DNA of 64,000 nt, taken from Rhodobacteraceae bacterium KLH11. Lineage in GTDB: Bacteria; Pseudomonadota; Alphaproteobacteria; Rhodobacterales; Rhodobacteraceae. Below are positions 9,452-19,559 of the stretch, in pieces. The stretch spans positions 2,460,051 through 2,524,050 of the forward strand of contig DS999531.1 in assembly GCA_000158135.1 (NCBI GenBank), written 5' to 3'. A program made the translations under genes and the position numbers. The notes beneath the pieces were generated by a model. The model did not search any database, was not told the DNA's origin, and was given only the letters and a program-made list of their open reading frames with translations. The stretch's first letter is position 1; each line of letters opens with the position of its first letter.

Positions 9452-10790
9452 TTCTCGCAGCCTTGATGTAAGTCATTGGGTTTACGGGTTTTCCGTTCAC
9501 GCGCACCTCATAGTGCAGGTGGGTGCCGGTCGACCGTCCAGTGCTACCCATATCAGCAATATGATCCCCGCGCGAGACCCTTTGGCCCTTCTTGACAAGG
9601 ATCTTGGTGTTATGAGCGTAAAGTGTCTCAATCCCGAAAGCGTGCTTGATCTTGACCAAACGTCCGAAACCCGATTGCCAGCCTGCATGAGTGACCACAC
9701 CATCCGCCGTGGCAAAGATATCAGTACCCTTCGGCCCTGCGAAATCTGCGCCGTTATGCATCCGGCGCCCTCCGGTTTTGGGGTCGCGACGGGTGCCGTA
9801 GCCGCTGGTAAAACGGACGGCGGTACGCACCGGGCTGGCGAAGGGGGCCTTTTCGGCAGCAATGCGATAGAGGTTCAGCTGGTCCATCTGTTCCAGCAGG
9901 ATGTTGGCGCGGATCTGGTCGGGGGTCAGTTCCTCACCGCGCGTGCTGAAGGATAAAGGGGTCAGCGGACCGCCCATACCGCTATATCCGCGCCGGACCT
10001 CGTCGAGGATACGATCTGTGGGCATGCCCGCGCTGCGGAACATCTTGTCGAGGGGTTCGACCGAGATCACCATTGCCTCTTCCAGCTGGCGGAAAATCTC
10101 GTCGCTGCGTTCCTGCATCAGGCGGATTTCAAGTTCCATCTCATCGCGCTGATCCAGTGCGTCTTGCGCATCCGCTGCGATCTGGTCACGTTGTTCTGCC
10201 GTGCGGGCCAGCGCGTCGGTCATGAACGCCATCTGGGCCGGATTGGCCGAAGCCATCATATAAGCGGCGTCACCGTCTGTACTTTGTTGAAGCTCGGCCA
10301 GTTCGGTCCGTGCTTCTTCGCGTTGCTTCATCGTCGCGCGCAGGGTGGTCTGGATCACGTCGATGCCGGTTTCCAGCTCGCGGCGGCGATTTTCTGATTC
10401 CAACAGTTCCGATTGCATCATCGAGACCTGCTCAAGCGCTGCATTGAACCGGTCATGAGACGCCAGAGCCTCGGCAGCATGCGCGTCCCGTTCGGCTGAC
10501 AGGATATTCAGACGCTCCTGATAAGTGGCCTGATCGCGCTTGGCCTGTTCCCGGAAATTGCCTGATCCGATGCTGTCCATCAGCAGGATTGAAGTGGCGA
10601 TCGCAGTCCATGCGACCATCACGGCAACCCCTGTCACAGCAATGATCTGGGTTTCCGAACTCAGCCGGATGAACCGTGTGTCATTGTCAGATTTCAGAAA
10701 AACCCGGCGTTCCGGAAAGTGCTGTTCGAGCAGCGAGTGTAGCTTGATTGCCAGACGTGTCCGCACGCGTCCTACCTCAATTGTCCCCAT
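9441..10790 (-). CDS. M23 family murein endopeptidase with coiled coil
   Basis: Membrane-anchored peptidoglycan hydrolase, 449 residues: basic cytoplasmic N-terminus, one membrane helix (about 52-73), a long periplasmic coiled coil (about 80-260) and a C-terminal LytM/M23 domain with zinc ligands in HNGADFAG and HLHYEV. All catalytic positions look intact. It precedes and overlaps the bactofilin gene, suggesting the bactofilin polymer positions this enzyme. Confidence 0.93.
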   Translation of the reverse strand: MGTIEVGRVRTRLAIKLHSLLEQHFPERRVFLKSDNDTRFIRLSSETQIIAVTGVAVMVAWTAIATSILLMDSIGSGNFREQAKRDQATYQERLNILSAERDAHAAEALASHDRFNAALEQVSMMQSELLESENRRRELETGIDVIQTTLRATMKQREEARTELAELQQSTDGDAAYMMASANPAQMAFMTDALARTAEQRDQIAADAQDALDQRDEMELEIRLMQERSDEIFRQLEEAMVISVEPLDKMFRSAGMPTDRILDEVRRGYSGMGGPLTPLSFSTRGEELTPDQIRANILLEQMDQLNLYRIAAEKAPFASPVRTAVRFTSGYGTRRDPKTGGRRMHNGADFAGPKGTDIFATADGVVTHAGWQSGFGRLVKIKHAFGIETLYAHNTKILVKKGQRVSRGDHIADMGSTGRSTGTHLHYEVRVNGKPVNPMTYIKAARNVF

Positions 10791-10944
10791 TCATCGGAGC
10801 CGGTCGTGGGTGAGTAGCCGCTCCTTGAGGCGATTGCATAAAGAGGTCAGGCGCAGTGGGCAAGTTTGTTAACCAATCACGAGCGGTGAACGGAGTTTTA
10901 CCGCACGTGATCGGCGGGAATCTGCCGAAAACCGGCGTTTTCAC

Positions 10945-11784
10945 TTAGTCCGCAGCAGCGCCCGGGGGTGGCAGATCTTCGGTCAGAGGCCAGTAGAAAT
11001 CGGGGGGCAGCCCGGCCTCGGCGCGTTTCTCTTCGTTGAAGGGTGGTTTCAGGACGCCATGGAAATAGCGGCGCACGAGGTGATGGAACACATCCTTGGG
11101 GTCCACATTCTCGCGCCCGCACAGAAAGTGGAACCATTTTGAGCCATAAGCGACATGGCCGACTTCTTCGGCATAGATCACCTCAAGCGCGGCGACAGCA
11201 TCGCTGGCGCTGGCCTTGCGGAAGATGTCGATCATACCGGGTGTGACGTCCAGCCCGCGCGCCTCAAGCACCATTGGAACCACCGCCAGACGGCCCATCA
11301 GATCCCCGGCGGTGTCTTCGGCTGCACGCCACATCCCGGCATGGGCGGGCAGGGCCCCGTAATGACTGCCCATCTGTTCCAGACAGTCGCAGACCATTTC
11401 GAAATGGCGCGATTCCTCCTCGGCGCATTTGACCCAGTCGTCGTAGAAACCGATGGGCATGGGCACATGGCCAAAGCGCGCGATGATGTCCCAATGCAGA
11501 TCGACTGCGTTCAACTCTATATGGGCCACCGCGTGCAGCAGCGCGATGCGCCCGGCCTCTGACCCCGGGCGGCGGCGGGGAACATCGCGGGGCGACAGCA
11601 GTTCCGGTTTATCAGGACGCGCAGGGTAGAGCGGAGGCTCTGCAGTGCCGATCTCAATCTCGGGCGCATCCCCTTTGCGGGCAGCACCCCACGCGGCAGC
11701 GTAGCGTTTCGACAGGGCCGTTTTCTCGCGGCCCACCGCTGTGGTCAAAACCTCGGTCGCCATTTCGGTCAGTGTCTTGGCCAC
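10945..11784 (-). CDS. DUF455 family ferritin-like protein
   Basis: A 279-residue member of the DUF455 ferritin-like family, thought to be a di-iron helical bundle. Possible iron ligands lie in HIELNAVDLHWD and AEEESRHFEMV, with another E-x-x-H-like group in YAEEVGHVAYG. Function in the cell is unknown. A GTG start at 11784 with AGGAAA upstream is preferred; an ATG at 11823 and one at 11763 are alternatives. It shares the strand with bcp, which ends 68 bases upstream of this start, so they may be cotranscribed. Confidence 0.85.
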   Translation of the reverse strand: MAKTLTEMATEVLTTAVGREKTALSKRYAAAWGAARKGDAPEIEIGTAEPPLYPARPDKPELLSPRDVPRRRPGSEAGRIALLHAVAHIELNAVDLHWDIIARFGHVPMPIGFYDDWVKCAEEESRHFEMVCDCLEQMGSHYGALPAHAGMWRAAEDTAGDLMGRLAVVPMVLEARGLDVTPGMIDIFRKASASDAVAALEVIYAEEVGHVAYGSKWFHFLCGRENVDPKDVFHHLVRRYFHGVLKPPFNEEKRAEAGLPPDFYWPLTEDLPPPGAAAD

Positions 11785-11852
11785 GTCTTTTCCTGCCTTG
11801 TTTCGTCGTTCCGCGCGGGTCATACCGCCTATGCCCGCGCGGGTCGAGAGGG

Positions 11853-12314
11853 TCAGAGCGCGCGCACCGCCTCAAGCACCTCTTCCACATGACCGGGGAC
11901 TTTGACCTTGCGCCAGACGCGGGCAATTTTGCCCTCAGCGTCGATCAGAAATGTCGATCGTTCGATGCCCATCGATTTGCGCCCATACATGTTCTTTTCC
12001 ACCCAGACGCCATAATCTTCGCACACGGTCTGCCCGTCATCTGACAGCAGCGGTGTGGTCAGCCCGTGTTTGGCGACAAATTTGTCATGCTTGGCGACCG
12101 TATCGCGCGAGATGCCGAAAACGTTAGCACCTGCGGCGGCAAACGCCTCAAGCTGTTCCGAGAAACCGATGGATTCCTTGGTGCAGCCCGGGGTATCATC
12201 GCGGGGATAGAAAAACAGAACGACGGCACGGCCACGCTGTTCCGAAAGGGACACCTCGCCGCCACCGTCGCGGGGCAGAGTAAAGTCGGGTGCGATGTCT
12301 GAGACTTCGGGCAT
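11853..12314 (-). CDS. bcp: Thioredoxin-dependent peroxiredoxin, Bcp/PrxQ type
   Basis: Peroxide-reducing enzyme of 153 residues with the peroxidatic cysteine in DDTPGCTKES (about C44). The common Bcp resolving cysteine five residues later is replaced (CTKESIGF), so a resolving role would fall to the later cysteine in QTVCEDYG or to a partner. The ATG at 12314 has GGAG seven bases upstream. Divergent from the AsmA-like gene. Confidence 0.95.
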   Translation of the reverse strand: MPEVSDIAPDFTLPRDGGGEVSLSEQRGRAVVLFFYPRDDTPGCTKESIGFSEQLEAFAAAGANVFGISRDTVAKHDKFVAKHGLTTPLLSDDGQTVCEDYGVWVEKNMYGRKSMGIERSTFLIDAEGKIARVWRKVKVPGHVEEVLEAVRAL

Positions 12315-12383
12315 ATTCAAACTCCGGCTGAGATAATTAACGGTTGCCCCATATCATAGGGTGCCGTTGGCAGGTTGAAAGGC

Positions 12384-15300
12384 GTGGAACGCAAATTGGC
12401 CCAGCAAGAACAGCAGGATGAGGCCGAGGCAGGCAAAAAGCCCCGCCGCCGGTCGCGTCGACGCGCGGCGGGATTGTGGGCGCTGCGCGGTGTTTTTGTG
12501 CTGGTATTTCTGGCGCTGATCACAGGGTTCATGGTGATCGGTCAACATGTGCACGTGCCTGCTTGGGTGCGGGATCGGGTCGAGACCCGTCTTGATCAGG
12601 CGCTGGGTGGGGTGCAAATCCGGTTCGGTGATGTCAGTTTCATTATCCACGAAGGCTGGCGGCCACGGCTGCAACTGACCGATGTGCGCATCAGTGATGC
12701 GGCGGGTCAGCAGATTGCCGAAGTGGCCGACCTGCGGGCCAGCCTGGCGATGCGCCCGTTGTTGCGGGGGCATGTGCGGCCCAAGCGGATCATTCTGCAG
12801 GGCGCGCAAATCGCGCTGACCCGGGGGGTTGACGGCGCGCTTTCACTGACAGTGGGCGCGGGCAGCGCGCCTGTCGGGCAGGCCCGAAATCTTGCGCAAC
12901 TGATCGAAGCCTCGGACGCGGTGTTCCAGTCGCCCGCGCTTTCGGCGCTTAGCTCGGTTGAACTGGATGCGATAACACTGGATTACCGCGATTTGCGACT
13001 GGGCCGTTCGTGGGTCCTGGATGGCGGGCATATTCTGGCCACCCGCAACGCACGCGAGGTTCGGCTGGCCACGGGCTTCTCGGTTCTTGCCGGGCGGGAT
13101 TATGTCAGCACGATTGAGGCGAATTATACTAGCGCACTTGGCAGTCCGGCGGCGCAGTTTGGTATCTCGATCACCGATCTGCCGGCCGAAGACATTGGCG
13201 GGCACAGCCCCGCGCTGGCCTGGATGCAGGTGCTGCGCACGCCGATCTCGGGTGCGCTGCGCGGGCGTGTGGACGCTCAGGGCGCGTTGGGGCCGGTTTT
13301 TGCAACGCTGAACCTTGGCGCAGGCGCGGTGCAGCCGACGCCGGAAACGCGACCGATCAAATTCGATGGCGCGCGCACCTATTTTACCTACGATCCGAAG
13401 CACGAAGTGCTGGATTTCAATGAGGTGTCGATCAATTCCGCCTGGGGCAAGGTTCAGGCGGAAGGCAAGGCATTTCTTCAGGGCGTCAGTGCGGGCGGGC
13501 TTGAGAGTATGTCGGGCCAGTTCCGCCTGAGCGGGATTGAGGTCAACCCGGCCAACCTGTTCCCCGAGGCGATGAACCTGACGCGCGCCGATGTGGATTT
13601 CCAGATGAAACTGGCGCCATTCCGGATGCAACTGGGGCAGATGACGGTTCAGGACGGTGCCCATCACATGCGGCTCAGCGGGTCTCTGGCCGGGCTCTCG
13701 GAGGGGTGGCAGGCCGAGATCGATGCGCAGATTGACCAGATGAACTCTGATCAGCTGTTGAAATACTGGCCCGGGCGTCTGGCCCCAAAACCGCGCCTTT
13801 GGGTCACCGAGAACCTGCGGGATGGCGAGATGTCGGATCTGGATTTCGCCCTGCGCCTACGGCCCGGTGAAAAACCCGATATCTATGCAGATTTCGCGTT
13901 CGACAAAGCCGAAATCCGGTTTGTGAAGACGCTGCCGCCGATACGGGGCGCGCAAGGGCAGGCCAGCCTGCTCAACCGCCGTTTCACGGTGACGGCACAA
14001 AAGGGGATTGTGATCGCGGATGAAGGTGGGGTGGTTGATGTGTCAGGCACCTCATTCATCATCCCCGATACCGGGATCAAGAAAGTAACCCCGGCAATCA
14101 CACGCGTCAGTGCCCGCGGCAGCGTGACGGCCGCGTTGTCCCTGCTGGATCGGCCGCCCTTGCAGTTGTTGACCAAGGCCAACCTGCCGGTCGATCTGGC
14201 GGACGGTCAGGTGCGTCTCGACGGAACGTTGTCGCTGCCACTGATCAAGGGGCTCAAATTTGAAGAGACCCGGTTCCATTTCGCGGGTGCGCTGTCTGAT
14301 CTGGACAGTGACGCATTGGTTCCGGGGTTCAACGTCAGCGCAGATCGGCTGCGTCTGAGCGGTGACCAGACCGGGGTGGCGATCGAGGGGGATGGGCTGT
14401 TCGGAACCGTGCCGGTAAACGCCCGGTGGCGTCAGCCGATCGGCGGCGATACCCCACAGCGCAGTGAGTTGGTCGGACAGATCGAGCTGTCGTCGCGATT
14501 GATGACCCAGATCAATGCCGGGTTGCCCAATGGCATGCTGACGGGGCAGGGCCTTGCGGATTTCACGCTGGGCATCGGAGCAGGTGCACCGCCGCAATTG
14601 TCGGCGCAATCCGATCTGGTGGGGGCTGTTCTGGCGATCCCGGAATTGGGCTGGCAAAAAGCGGCCAACAGCAGCGGCACCCTGACGGCTGAGGCCACGC
14701 TGGGCAGCCAACTCAGCGTTGATGCGCTGCGGATTGATGCGGCGGGGCTGCGAACCGTGGCCAGCATATCCTTTCGCGAGGGGGCGTTCGACCGGGTCCG
14801 CTTCAGCTCTTTTGAGCTGGGCGACTGGCTGGCCGTTCCGGCAGAGCTGATCGGGCGGGGTGCCGCGCTGCCCGATATTCGTGTTTTGGGCGGCGTGCTT
14901 GATCTGGGCAAATCCACCATCGGCGAAGGAGGGGGCGAAGGCGGCGGCGCAGGGCCGGGCCCCAAGCTGGATGTCACGCTCGACCGGTTGCAGGTAACCG
15001 AAACGGTTGCGCTGACCGGGCTGACCGGGGCGTTCCAGACCACAGGCGGTCTGACCGGCAGCTTTGCCGCGCGGGTCAATGGTGGCGCAGCGATCCGGGG
15101 GCAGGTCACCCCGCGTGCGGGCCGGTCGGCTGTTGGCCTGACCTCCGAGGACGCGGGCGCGGTGTTACGCTCTGCCGGGGTTCTGACGCAGGCCCGGGGC
15201 GGGTCGCTGCAGTTGCAACTCGATCCCATTGCAGAACCGGGTAACTATGACGTGGATCTGCAGATCAAGGATACAAGGATCACCGATGCCCCGGCGATGG

Positions 15301-15767
15301 CGGCGCTGCTGAACGCGATCAGCCTGGTGGGGTTACTGGATGAAATGGCGGGGCAGGGGATTTTCTTCGGCGCTATCGACAGCAAGATGCGCATCACCCC
15401 GACCGAGGTGATGGTGCTGAGCGGCAGCGCCGTGGGCCCGTCGATGGGTTTGTCATTTGACGGCACGGTCGATACGGTCGCGGGCATGTTGAACCTGCAG
15501 GGCGCGATTTCGCCGATCTATCTGCTGAACGCAATTGGCAGCGTGCTGACCAAAAAAGGCGAAGGCGTTTTCTCCTTCAATTACACATTGACCGGCCCGC
15601 TGGCCGAGCCACAGGTTTCGGTGAACCCGCTCTCTGGTCTGGCCCCCCTGTTTTTGCGCAATCTGATGCGTGCCCCTGCGCCGACGGTATCGGACGGGCC
15701 GAATGCGACGCCGGACCGGCCGGATGAACCGAACCCCGCCCTGCTGACCCGGGGTGAGGACCGCTGA
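12384..15767 (+). CDS. Large AsmA-like / DUF3971 (YhdP-type) envelope protein
   Basis: A protein of about 1127 residues with a very basic cytoplasmic N-terminus ([10 protein letters not shown]), one membrane helix (about 32-54) and a long periplasmic part with repeated beta-rich segments, ending in a domain like the AsmA C-terminus (about 950-1080). YhdP, TamB and AsmA relatives are thought to bridge the envelope and move phospholipid to the outer membrane. A GTG at 12384 is chosen; TTG at 12375 is the only earlier in-frame start. Its last gap to queA is 44 bases. Confidence 0.85.
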   Translation: MERKLAQQEQQDEAEAGKKPRRRSRRRAAGLWALRGVFVLVFLALITGFMVIGQHVHVPAWVRDRVETRLDQALGGVQIRFGDVSFIIHEGWRPRLQLTDVRISDAAGQQIAEVADLRASLAMRPLLRGHVRPKRIILQGAQIALTRGVDGALSLTVGAGSAPVGQARNLAQLIEASDAVFQSPALSALSSVELDAITLDYRDLRLGRSWVLDGGHILATRNAREVRLATGFSVLAGRDYVSTIEANYTSALGSPAAQFGISITDLPAEDIGGHSPALAWMQVLRTPISGALRGRVDAQGALGPVFATLNLGAGAVQPTPETRPIKFDGARTYFTYDPKHEVLDFNEVSINSAWGKVQAEGKAFLQGVSAGGLESMSGQFRLSGIEVNPANLFPEAMNLTRADVDFQMKLAPFRMQLGQMTVQDGAHHMRLSGSLAGLSEGWQAEIDAQIDQMNSDQLLKYWPGRLAPKPRLWVTENLRDGEMSDLDFALRLRPGEKPDIYADFAFDKAEIRFVKTLPPIRGAQGQASLLNRRFTVTAQKGIVIADEGGVVDVSGTSFIIPDTGIKKVTPAITRVSARGSVTAALSLLDRPPLQLLTKANLPVDLADGQVRLDGTLSLPLIKGLKFEETRFHFAGALSDLDSDALVPGFNVSADRLRLSGDQTGVAIEGDGLFGTVPVNARWRQPIGGDTPQRSELVGQIELSSRLMTQINAGLPNGMLTGQGLADFTLGIGAGAPPQLSAQSDLVGAVLAIPELGWQKAANSSGTLTAEATLGSQLSVDALRIDAAGLRTVASISFREGAFDRVRFSSFELGDWLAVPAELIGRGAALPDIRVLGGVLDLGKSTIGEGGGEGGGAGPGPKLDVTLDRLQVTETVALTGLTGAFQTTGGLTGSFAARVNGGAAIRGQVTPRAGRSAVGLTSEDAGAVLRSAGVLTQARGGSLQLQLDPIAEPGNYDVDLQIKDTRITDAPAMAALLNAISLVGLLDEMAGQGIFFGAIDSKMRITPTEVMVLSGSAVGPSMGLSFDGTVDTVAGMLNLQGAISPIYLLNAIGSVLTKKGEGVFSFNYTLTGPLAEPQVSVNPLSGLAPLFLRNLMRAPAPTVSDGPNATPDRPDEPNPALLTRGEDR

Positions 15768-15811
15768 GCGGAAAGGTGGCCGAATCTGTCACGCCGATGT
15801 ATGGCGCGGCC

Positions 15812-16858
15812 ATGAAGCTCAGCGATTTTGATTTCCACCTGCCCGAACACCTGATTGCCACGCGGCCCGCCAGCCCACGATCCTCGGCGCGGCTGCTGGT
15901 GGCACAGGAAGACGCCATTCAGGACCGGAACGTGTTCCACCTGCCCGACCTGTTGCAGCCCGGCGATCGTCTGGTGTTGAACGACACCCGGGTGATCCCC
16001 GCCAGACTGAGCGGTCGCCGTCACCGTGACAGCGCGCAGGGGCCCGTCTCGGCTGCGATCGAAGCGACGCTGCTGGAGCCTCAGCCGGATGGGTGTTGGG
16101 CGGCGCTGATCAAGCCGCTGAAAAAGGTCAAACCCGGTGAAGAGATCGTCTTTTCGGATGACCTGAGCGCCACTCTGGATCGAGTCTCTGATGGTCAGGC
16201 CTATCTGCGTTTCAACCTGACCGGAGAGGATTTTGATCATGCGCTGGAACAGGCCGGAGCGATGCCTCTGCCGCCCTATATCGCAGCGAAACGGGCGGCG
16301 GATGAGCAGGACAAAACCGATTATCAAACCGTCTGGGCGCGGAATGCCGGTGCGGTTGCGGCACCAACAGCCTCGCTGCATTTCGATGATACCCTGCTGC
16401 GGGCACTTGCCGCGCGCGGTGTCGCTTTTACCCATGTCACGCTGCATGTCGGCGCAGGCACGTTCCTGCCGGTCAAGGTCGAGGACGTGACGACCCACAA
16501 GATGCATGCGGAATGGGGCCGGGTCAGCGCGCAGGCAGCTGCCGAGATCGCGGCGACCAAAGCCGCAGGCGGACGGGTCATCCCGGTGGGGACCACAGCC
16601 CTGCGCCTGATCGAAAGCGCCGCGCGCGGCGGGCAGATCGCGCCCTGGGAAGGCGAAACCGATATCTTCATCTATCCCGGGTTCCGGTTCCATGTCACCG
16701 ATGCGTTGATGACCAATTTCCATCTGCCGAAATCGACATTGCTGATGTTGGTTTCAGCGCTGATGGGGCAGGATCGGGTCAGAACGATTTATGATCACGC
16801 CATCGCCGAAGAATACCGGTTTTTTTCATATGGCGACGCCTCTCTTTTGATCCCTTAG
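15812..16858 (+). CDS. queA: S-adenosylmethionine:tRNA ribosyltransferase-isomerase
   Basis: Queuosine pathway enzyme that builds epoxyqueuosine on tRNA from preQ1 and SAM. 348 residues, the normal length. Recognisable family segments are [21 protein letters not shown] at the N-terminus, [24 protein letters not shown] and the C-terminal [18 protein letters not shown]. The ATG at 15812 begins the conserved N-terminus; twelve codons upstream have no homology-like features. Confidence 0.97.
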   Translation: MKLSDFDFHLPEHLIATRPASPRSSARLLVAQEDAIQDRNVFHLPDLLQPGDRLVLNDTRVIPARLSGRRHRDSAQGPVSAAIEATLLEPQPDGCWAALIKPLKKVKPGEEIVFSDDLSATLDRVSDGQAYLRFNLTGEDFDHALEQAGAMPLPPYIAAKRAADEQDKTDYQTVWARNAGAVAAPTASLHFDDTLLRALAARGVAFTHVTLHVGAGTFLPVKVEDVTTHKMHAEWGRVSAQAAAEIAATKAAGGRVIPVGTTALRLIESAARGGQIAPWEGETDIFIYPGFRFHVTDALMTNFHLPKSTLLMLVSALMGQDRVRTIYDHAIAEEYRFFSYGDASLLIP

Positions 16859-16964
16859 TCGCATCCGGTCTATCCGCGTCTTAACAATGTCGTATACAGG
16901 CGCGACTCGGGCAGCAATTGATCGCAAAGCGGACGAAACAGATCGGTAAATTTGGATCGTCGGA

Positions 16965-18236
16965 ATGCTTCAGGTTCTTTCCAGCGCTTGGGCGCTTCTT
17001 CTGGGAATGGGATTGTTGATGGTCGGCAACGGCCTGCAGGGCACGTTGTTGGGCGTGCGGGGCGAGATCGAGGGGTTCTCGACCCTTGAGATGTCTTTTG
17101 TCATGTCAGCCTATTTCGTCGGTTTTCTGGGCGGCTCGCGCCTTGCGCCCGAAATGATAAGACGGGTTGGCCATGTCCGTGTCTTTGCGGCGCTGGCCTC
17201 GTTCATCTCGGCCGTCATGATCATGTATCCGATGCTGACCGATCCGATTGCATGGTCGCTGGGGCGTGTGCTCATCGGGTTTTGCTTTTCCGGCGTGTAT
17301 GTCACGGCAGAGAGCTGGCTGAACAACGCCGCCAACAACGAAAACCGCGGTCAGGCGCTTTCGCTTTACATGATGGTACAGATGACGGGCGTGGTCAGCG
17401 CGCAGGCTCTGCTGCTGGTCGGTGATCCCGCGGGGTACGAAACCTTTGTAATCGCTTCGATCCTGGTTTCGGTTTCCTTTGCGCCCATCTTGCTGTCGAT
17501 TTCGCCTACGCCGGCCTTTGACACCACCAAGCCTATGACCCTGCGCAAGTTGTTTGACACTTCGCCGCTGGGCTGCGTTGGCATGTTCCTTCTGGGCGGG
17601 ATATTCTCGGCCCAATTCGGGATGAGCGCCGTCTACGGCGCACAGGTCGGGTTGAGCCTGGTCGAGATATCGATCTTCGTGGCCGTCTTCTATATCGGTG
17701 CGGTGGTGCTGCAATACCCCTTGGGCTGGATGTCGGATAAAATGGACCGCCGCCTGCTGATCATGTCAGTGGCCGCCATAGGCGGGGTGGGGGCTTTGAT
17801 TGGCGTGATACTGGGTGTCACATTCACCATGCTCCTCGTTTCGGCCTTTATTATCGGGGGCATGACAAGCCCGCTTTATTCCCTGCTGATCGCCTATACC
17901 AACGACTATCTTGAATATGATGACATGTCGGCCGCCTCGGGCGGGCTGGTGTTTATCAACGGTCTTGGCGCGGTCACGGGGCCGATCATCACGGGTTGGC
18001 TGATGGGGGCGGGCGTGATTGGCCCGTCGGGCTTTTTCATGTTCATCGCGGCGCTGATGTTTGTCATGGCCGCATATGCAGCATACCGGATGACCCAGCG
18101 TGTCTATGCACCTGTTGATGAGACAGGCACCATCGCGCCGATCTACCCAACCTCATCCCCTGTTGCGCTTGAAGTCGCGCAAGAGGTTGTCATCGAGGCG
18201 GCGCAGGATGAGCAGGATGCGCAAGAACCCGCCTGA
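16965..18236 (+). CDS. MFS transporter
   Basis: Twelve-helix major facilitator carrier of 423 residues. The loop between helices 2 and 3 (PEMIRRVGHVRVF) and the central loop GWMSDKMDRR show the usual MFS signature. The acidic C-tail (about 385-423) is cytoplasmic. The sequence resembles the YcaD-like branch; the substrate is unknown. It stands alone, 106 bases after queA. Confidence 0.88.
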   Translation: MLQVLSSAWALLLGMGLLMVGNGLQGTLLGVRGEIEGFSTLEMSFVMSAYFVGFLGGSRLAPEMIRRVGHVRVFAALASFISAVMIMYPMLTDPIAWSLGRVLIGFCFSGVYVTAESWLNNAANNENRGQALSLYMMVQMTGVVSAQALLLVGDPAGYETFVIASILVSVSFAPILLSISPTPAFDTTKPMTLRKLFDTSPLGCVGMFLLGGIFSAQFGMSAVYGAQVGLSLVEISIFVAVFYIGAVVLQYPLGWMSDKMDRRLLIMSVAAIGGVGALIGVILGVTFTMLLVSAFIIGGMTSPLYSLLIAYTNDYLEYDDMSAASGGLVFINGLGAVTGPIITGWLMGAGVIGPSGFFMFIAALMFVMAAYAAYRMTQRVYAPVDETGTIAPIYPTSSPVALEVAQEVVIEAAQDEQDAQEPA

Positions 18237-18343
18237 CGCCGGAATTGTGACTTTTGTGTTGCAATATGTTACTGTCACAAAACTGTAAAAGAGATTTTAA
18301 TGACGTTACGTCCCTGGGGAGGGCAATTACGGAGTCTAGGGCA

Positions 18344-18922
18344 ATGGCAGGTCCTGAAGAAGTATTGAGTTTCTGGTTAGACGAGGTTGGCCCCAAGGGG
18401 TGGTACCTACAGGATGATGCGCTGGATGCGCAAATCCGCGACAGGTTTCTAACGACATGGCAAGCCGCGTGCGAGGGGAGGTTCTCGCTCTGGCTGACCT
18501 ATCCCAGCGGGGTGCTGGCCTATATTATCCTTATGGATCAACTCCCTCGTAATATGTTCCGGGGCAGTAAACAGGCGTTTGCATCGGACCGGGCGGCGCT
18601 TGCTGCTGCGAAATGTGCGGTCGACAAGGGTTGGGATCTGAAGATCGATGAACCGGCCCGGCAGTTCTTTTATCTGCCGATGATGCATTCGGAAAACCTG
18701 TGCGATCAGGAGCGCTGTGTGCGTCTGATGTTCGAGCGCATGACCGAGAGCGGCGACAGCAATCTGCTGCATGCCCGGGCGCATCGCGAGGTGATCCGCA
18801 AGTTCGGTCGTTTCCCATATCGCAACGATGCACTGGAACGCGCGACAACTGAACACGAAGCCGCATATGTCAGCAGTGGCGGCTACGGATCGACCGTGCG
18901 AGAGTTGCAGGCCGCGACTTAG
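18344..18922 (+). CDS. DUF924 family protein
   Basis: A 192-residue member of DUF924, an alpha-helical family of unknown function. Diagnostic segments are VLSFWLDEVGPKGWY, ILMDQLPRNMFRG and FYLPMMHSENLCDQE. The ATG follows GGAG nine bases upstream. The leader carries an inverted repeat TTTTGTG...CACAAAA around 18252-18284, possibly regulatory. Its stop overlaps that of the convergent gene by four bases. Confidence 0.9.
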   Translation: MAGPEEVLSFWLDEVGPKGWYLQDDALDAQIRDRFLTTWQAACEGRFSLWLTYPSGVLAYIILMDQLPRNMFRGSKQAFASDRAALAAAKCAVDKGWDLKIDEPARQFFYLPMMHSENLCDQERCVRLMFERMTESGDSNLLHARAHREVIRKFGRFPYRNDALERATTEHEAAYVSSGGYGSTVRELQAAT

Positions 18923-19353
18923 CTTGTCGGCGCACATCCCCGGATGACAAGAATACGGTCGGCTATGCTGTCTGCGGATGTTGTGATGGCATAATCGATC
19001 AGGTCTTCGGGGGTTTCGGCCAGGTTCGCCAGACGGGCCTGGGTGTTTTCCAGTTTATCTTCCAGCGCATTCAGCCGCTTCAATGCCGAAGTCAGCTGCT
19101 GGCGCGCGACACCGTCAAGCTGCACATTCTGACCGCGGAGTGTATCAAGATCGCTGCGCAGCGCCGCCAACTCGCCGCGAATGCCCTGTGCCTGATCACG
19201 GAGTGGGGCGATCAACTGCATGTTCTCGGTAAATCCGGCTCGGAGCGTGTCGACCGATTGCGCCAGTTTCCAGCCGAGAAACAGGCATATGGCCAACAGA
19301 ATCAGGGTGGCGTTCAAAAGCGCGAGAAACAAATCCTTTAGCGTTTTGGCCAT
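18919..19353 (-). CDS. Hypothetical membrane-anchored coiled-coil protein
   Basis: I do not recognise a named family. The 144 residues start with one membrane helix (about 8-30) and continue as a heptad-rich coiled coil (about 45-115, e.g. LRDQAQGIRGELAALRSDLD), ending in a short Cys-containing tail. The layout suggests a periplasmic structural protein. It is divergent from lpdA, 206 bases away, and converges on the DUF924 gene. Confidence 0.75.
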   Translation of the reverse strand: MAKTLKDLFLALLNATLILLAICLFLGWKLAQSVDTLRAGFTENMQLIAPLRDQAQGIRGELAALRSDLDTLRGQNVQLDGVARQQLTSALKRLNALEDKLENTQARLANLAETPEDLIDYAITTSADSIADRILVIRGCAPTS

Positions 19354-19510
19354 GATGTGCCTTTCTTGAAATCCAGAGCTATCAAAACAGGTAGGGCTCC
19401 TGTTCTAGCCTTTGAAAAGGCACCGGTATAGGCTGAATTAGGGGCCAGATGCGTGATCTGACTTTGCGTCACATATGTCGCGGGCAGTGATGTTGATGTG
19501 CTGAGATAAA

Positions 19511-19528
19511 TAGTTTAACGGTAAACTA
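19511..19528. promoter_or_regulatory. Palindromic operator upstream of lpdA, same core as the pdhA site
   Basis: Seven-base arms TAGTTTA and TAAACTA flank ACGG, 33 bases before the lpdA start. The core agrees with the pdhA operator at 3704-3725 in both arms and in the central CG, so a single regulator probably controls both loci. Confidence 0.72.
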
Positions 19529-19559
19529 GTTTTTCATCGACCCGCGCCGAGAGGTTAAC

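Noticed and set aside
12843-13667. Minus-strand ORF of 274 codons inside the AsmA-like gene
   Set aside because: Arg/His-rich shadow of a GC-rich gene; no domain and no start signal.
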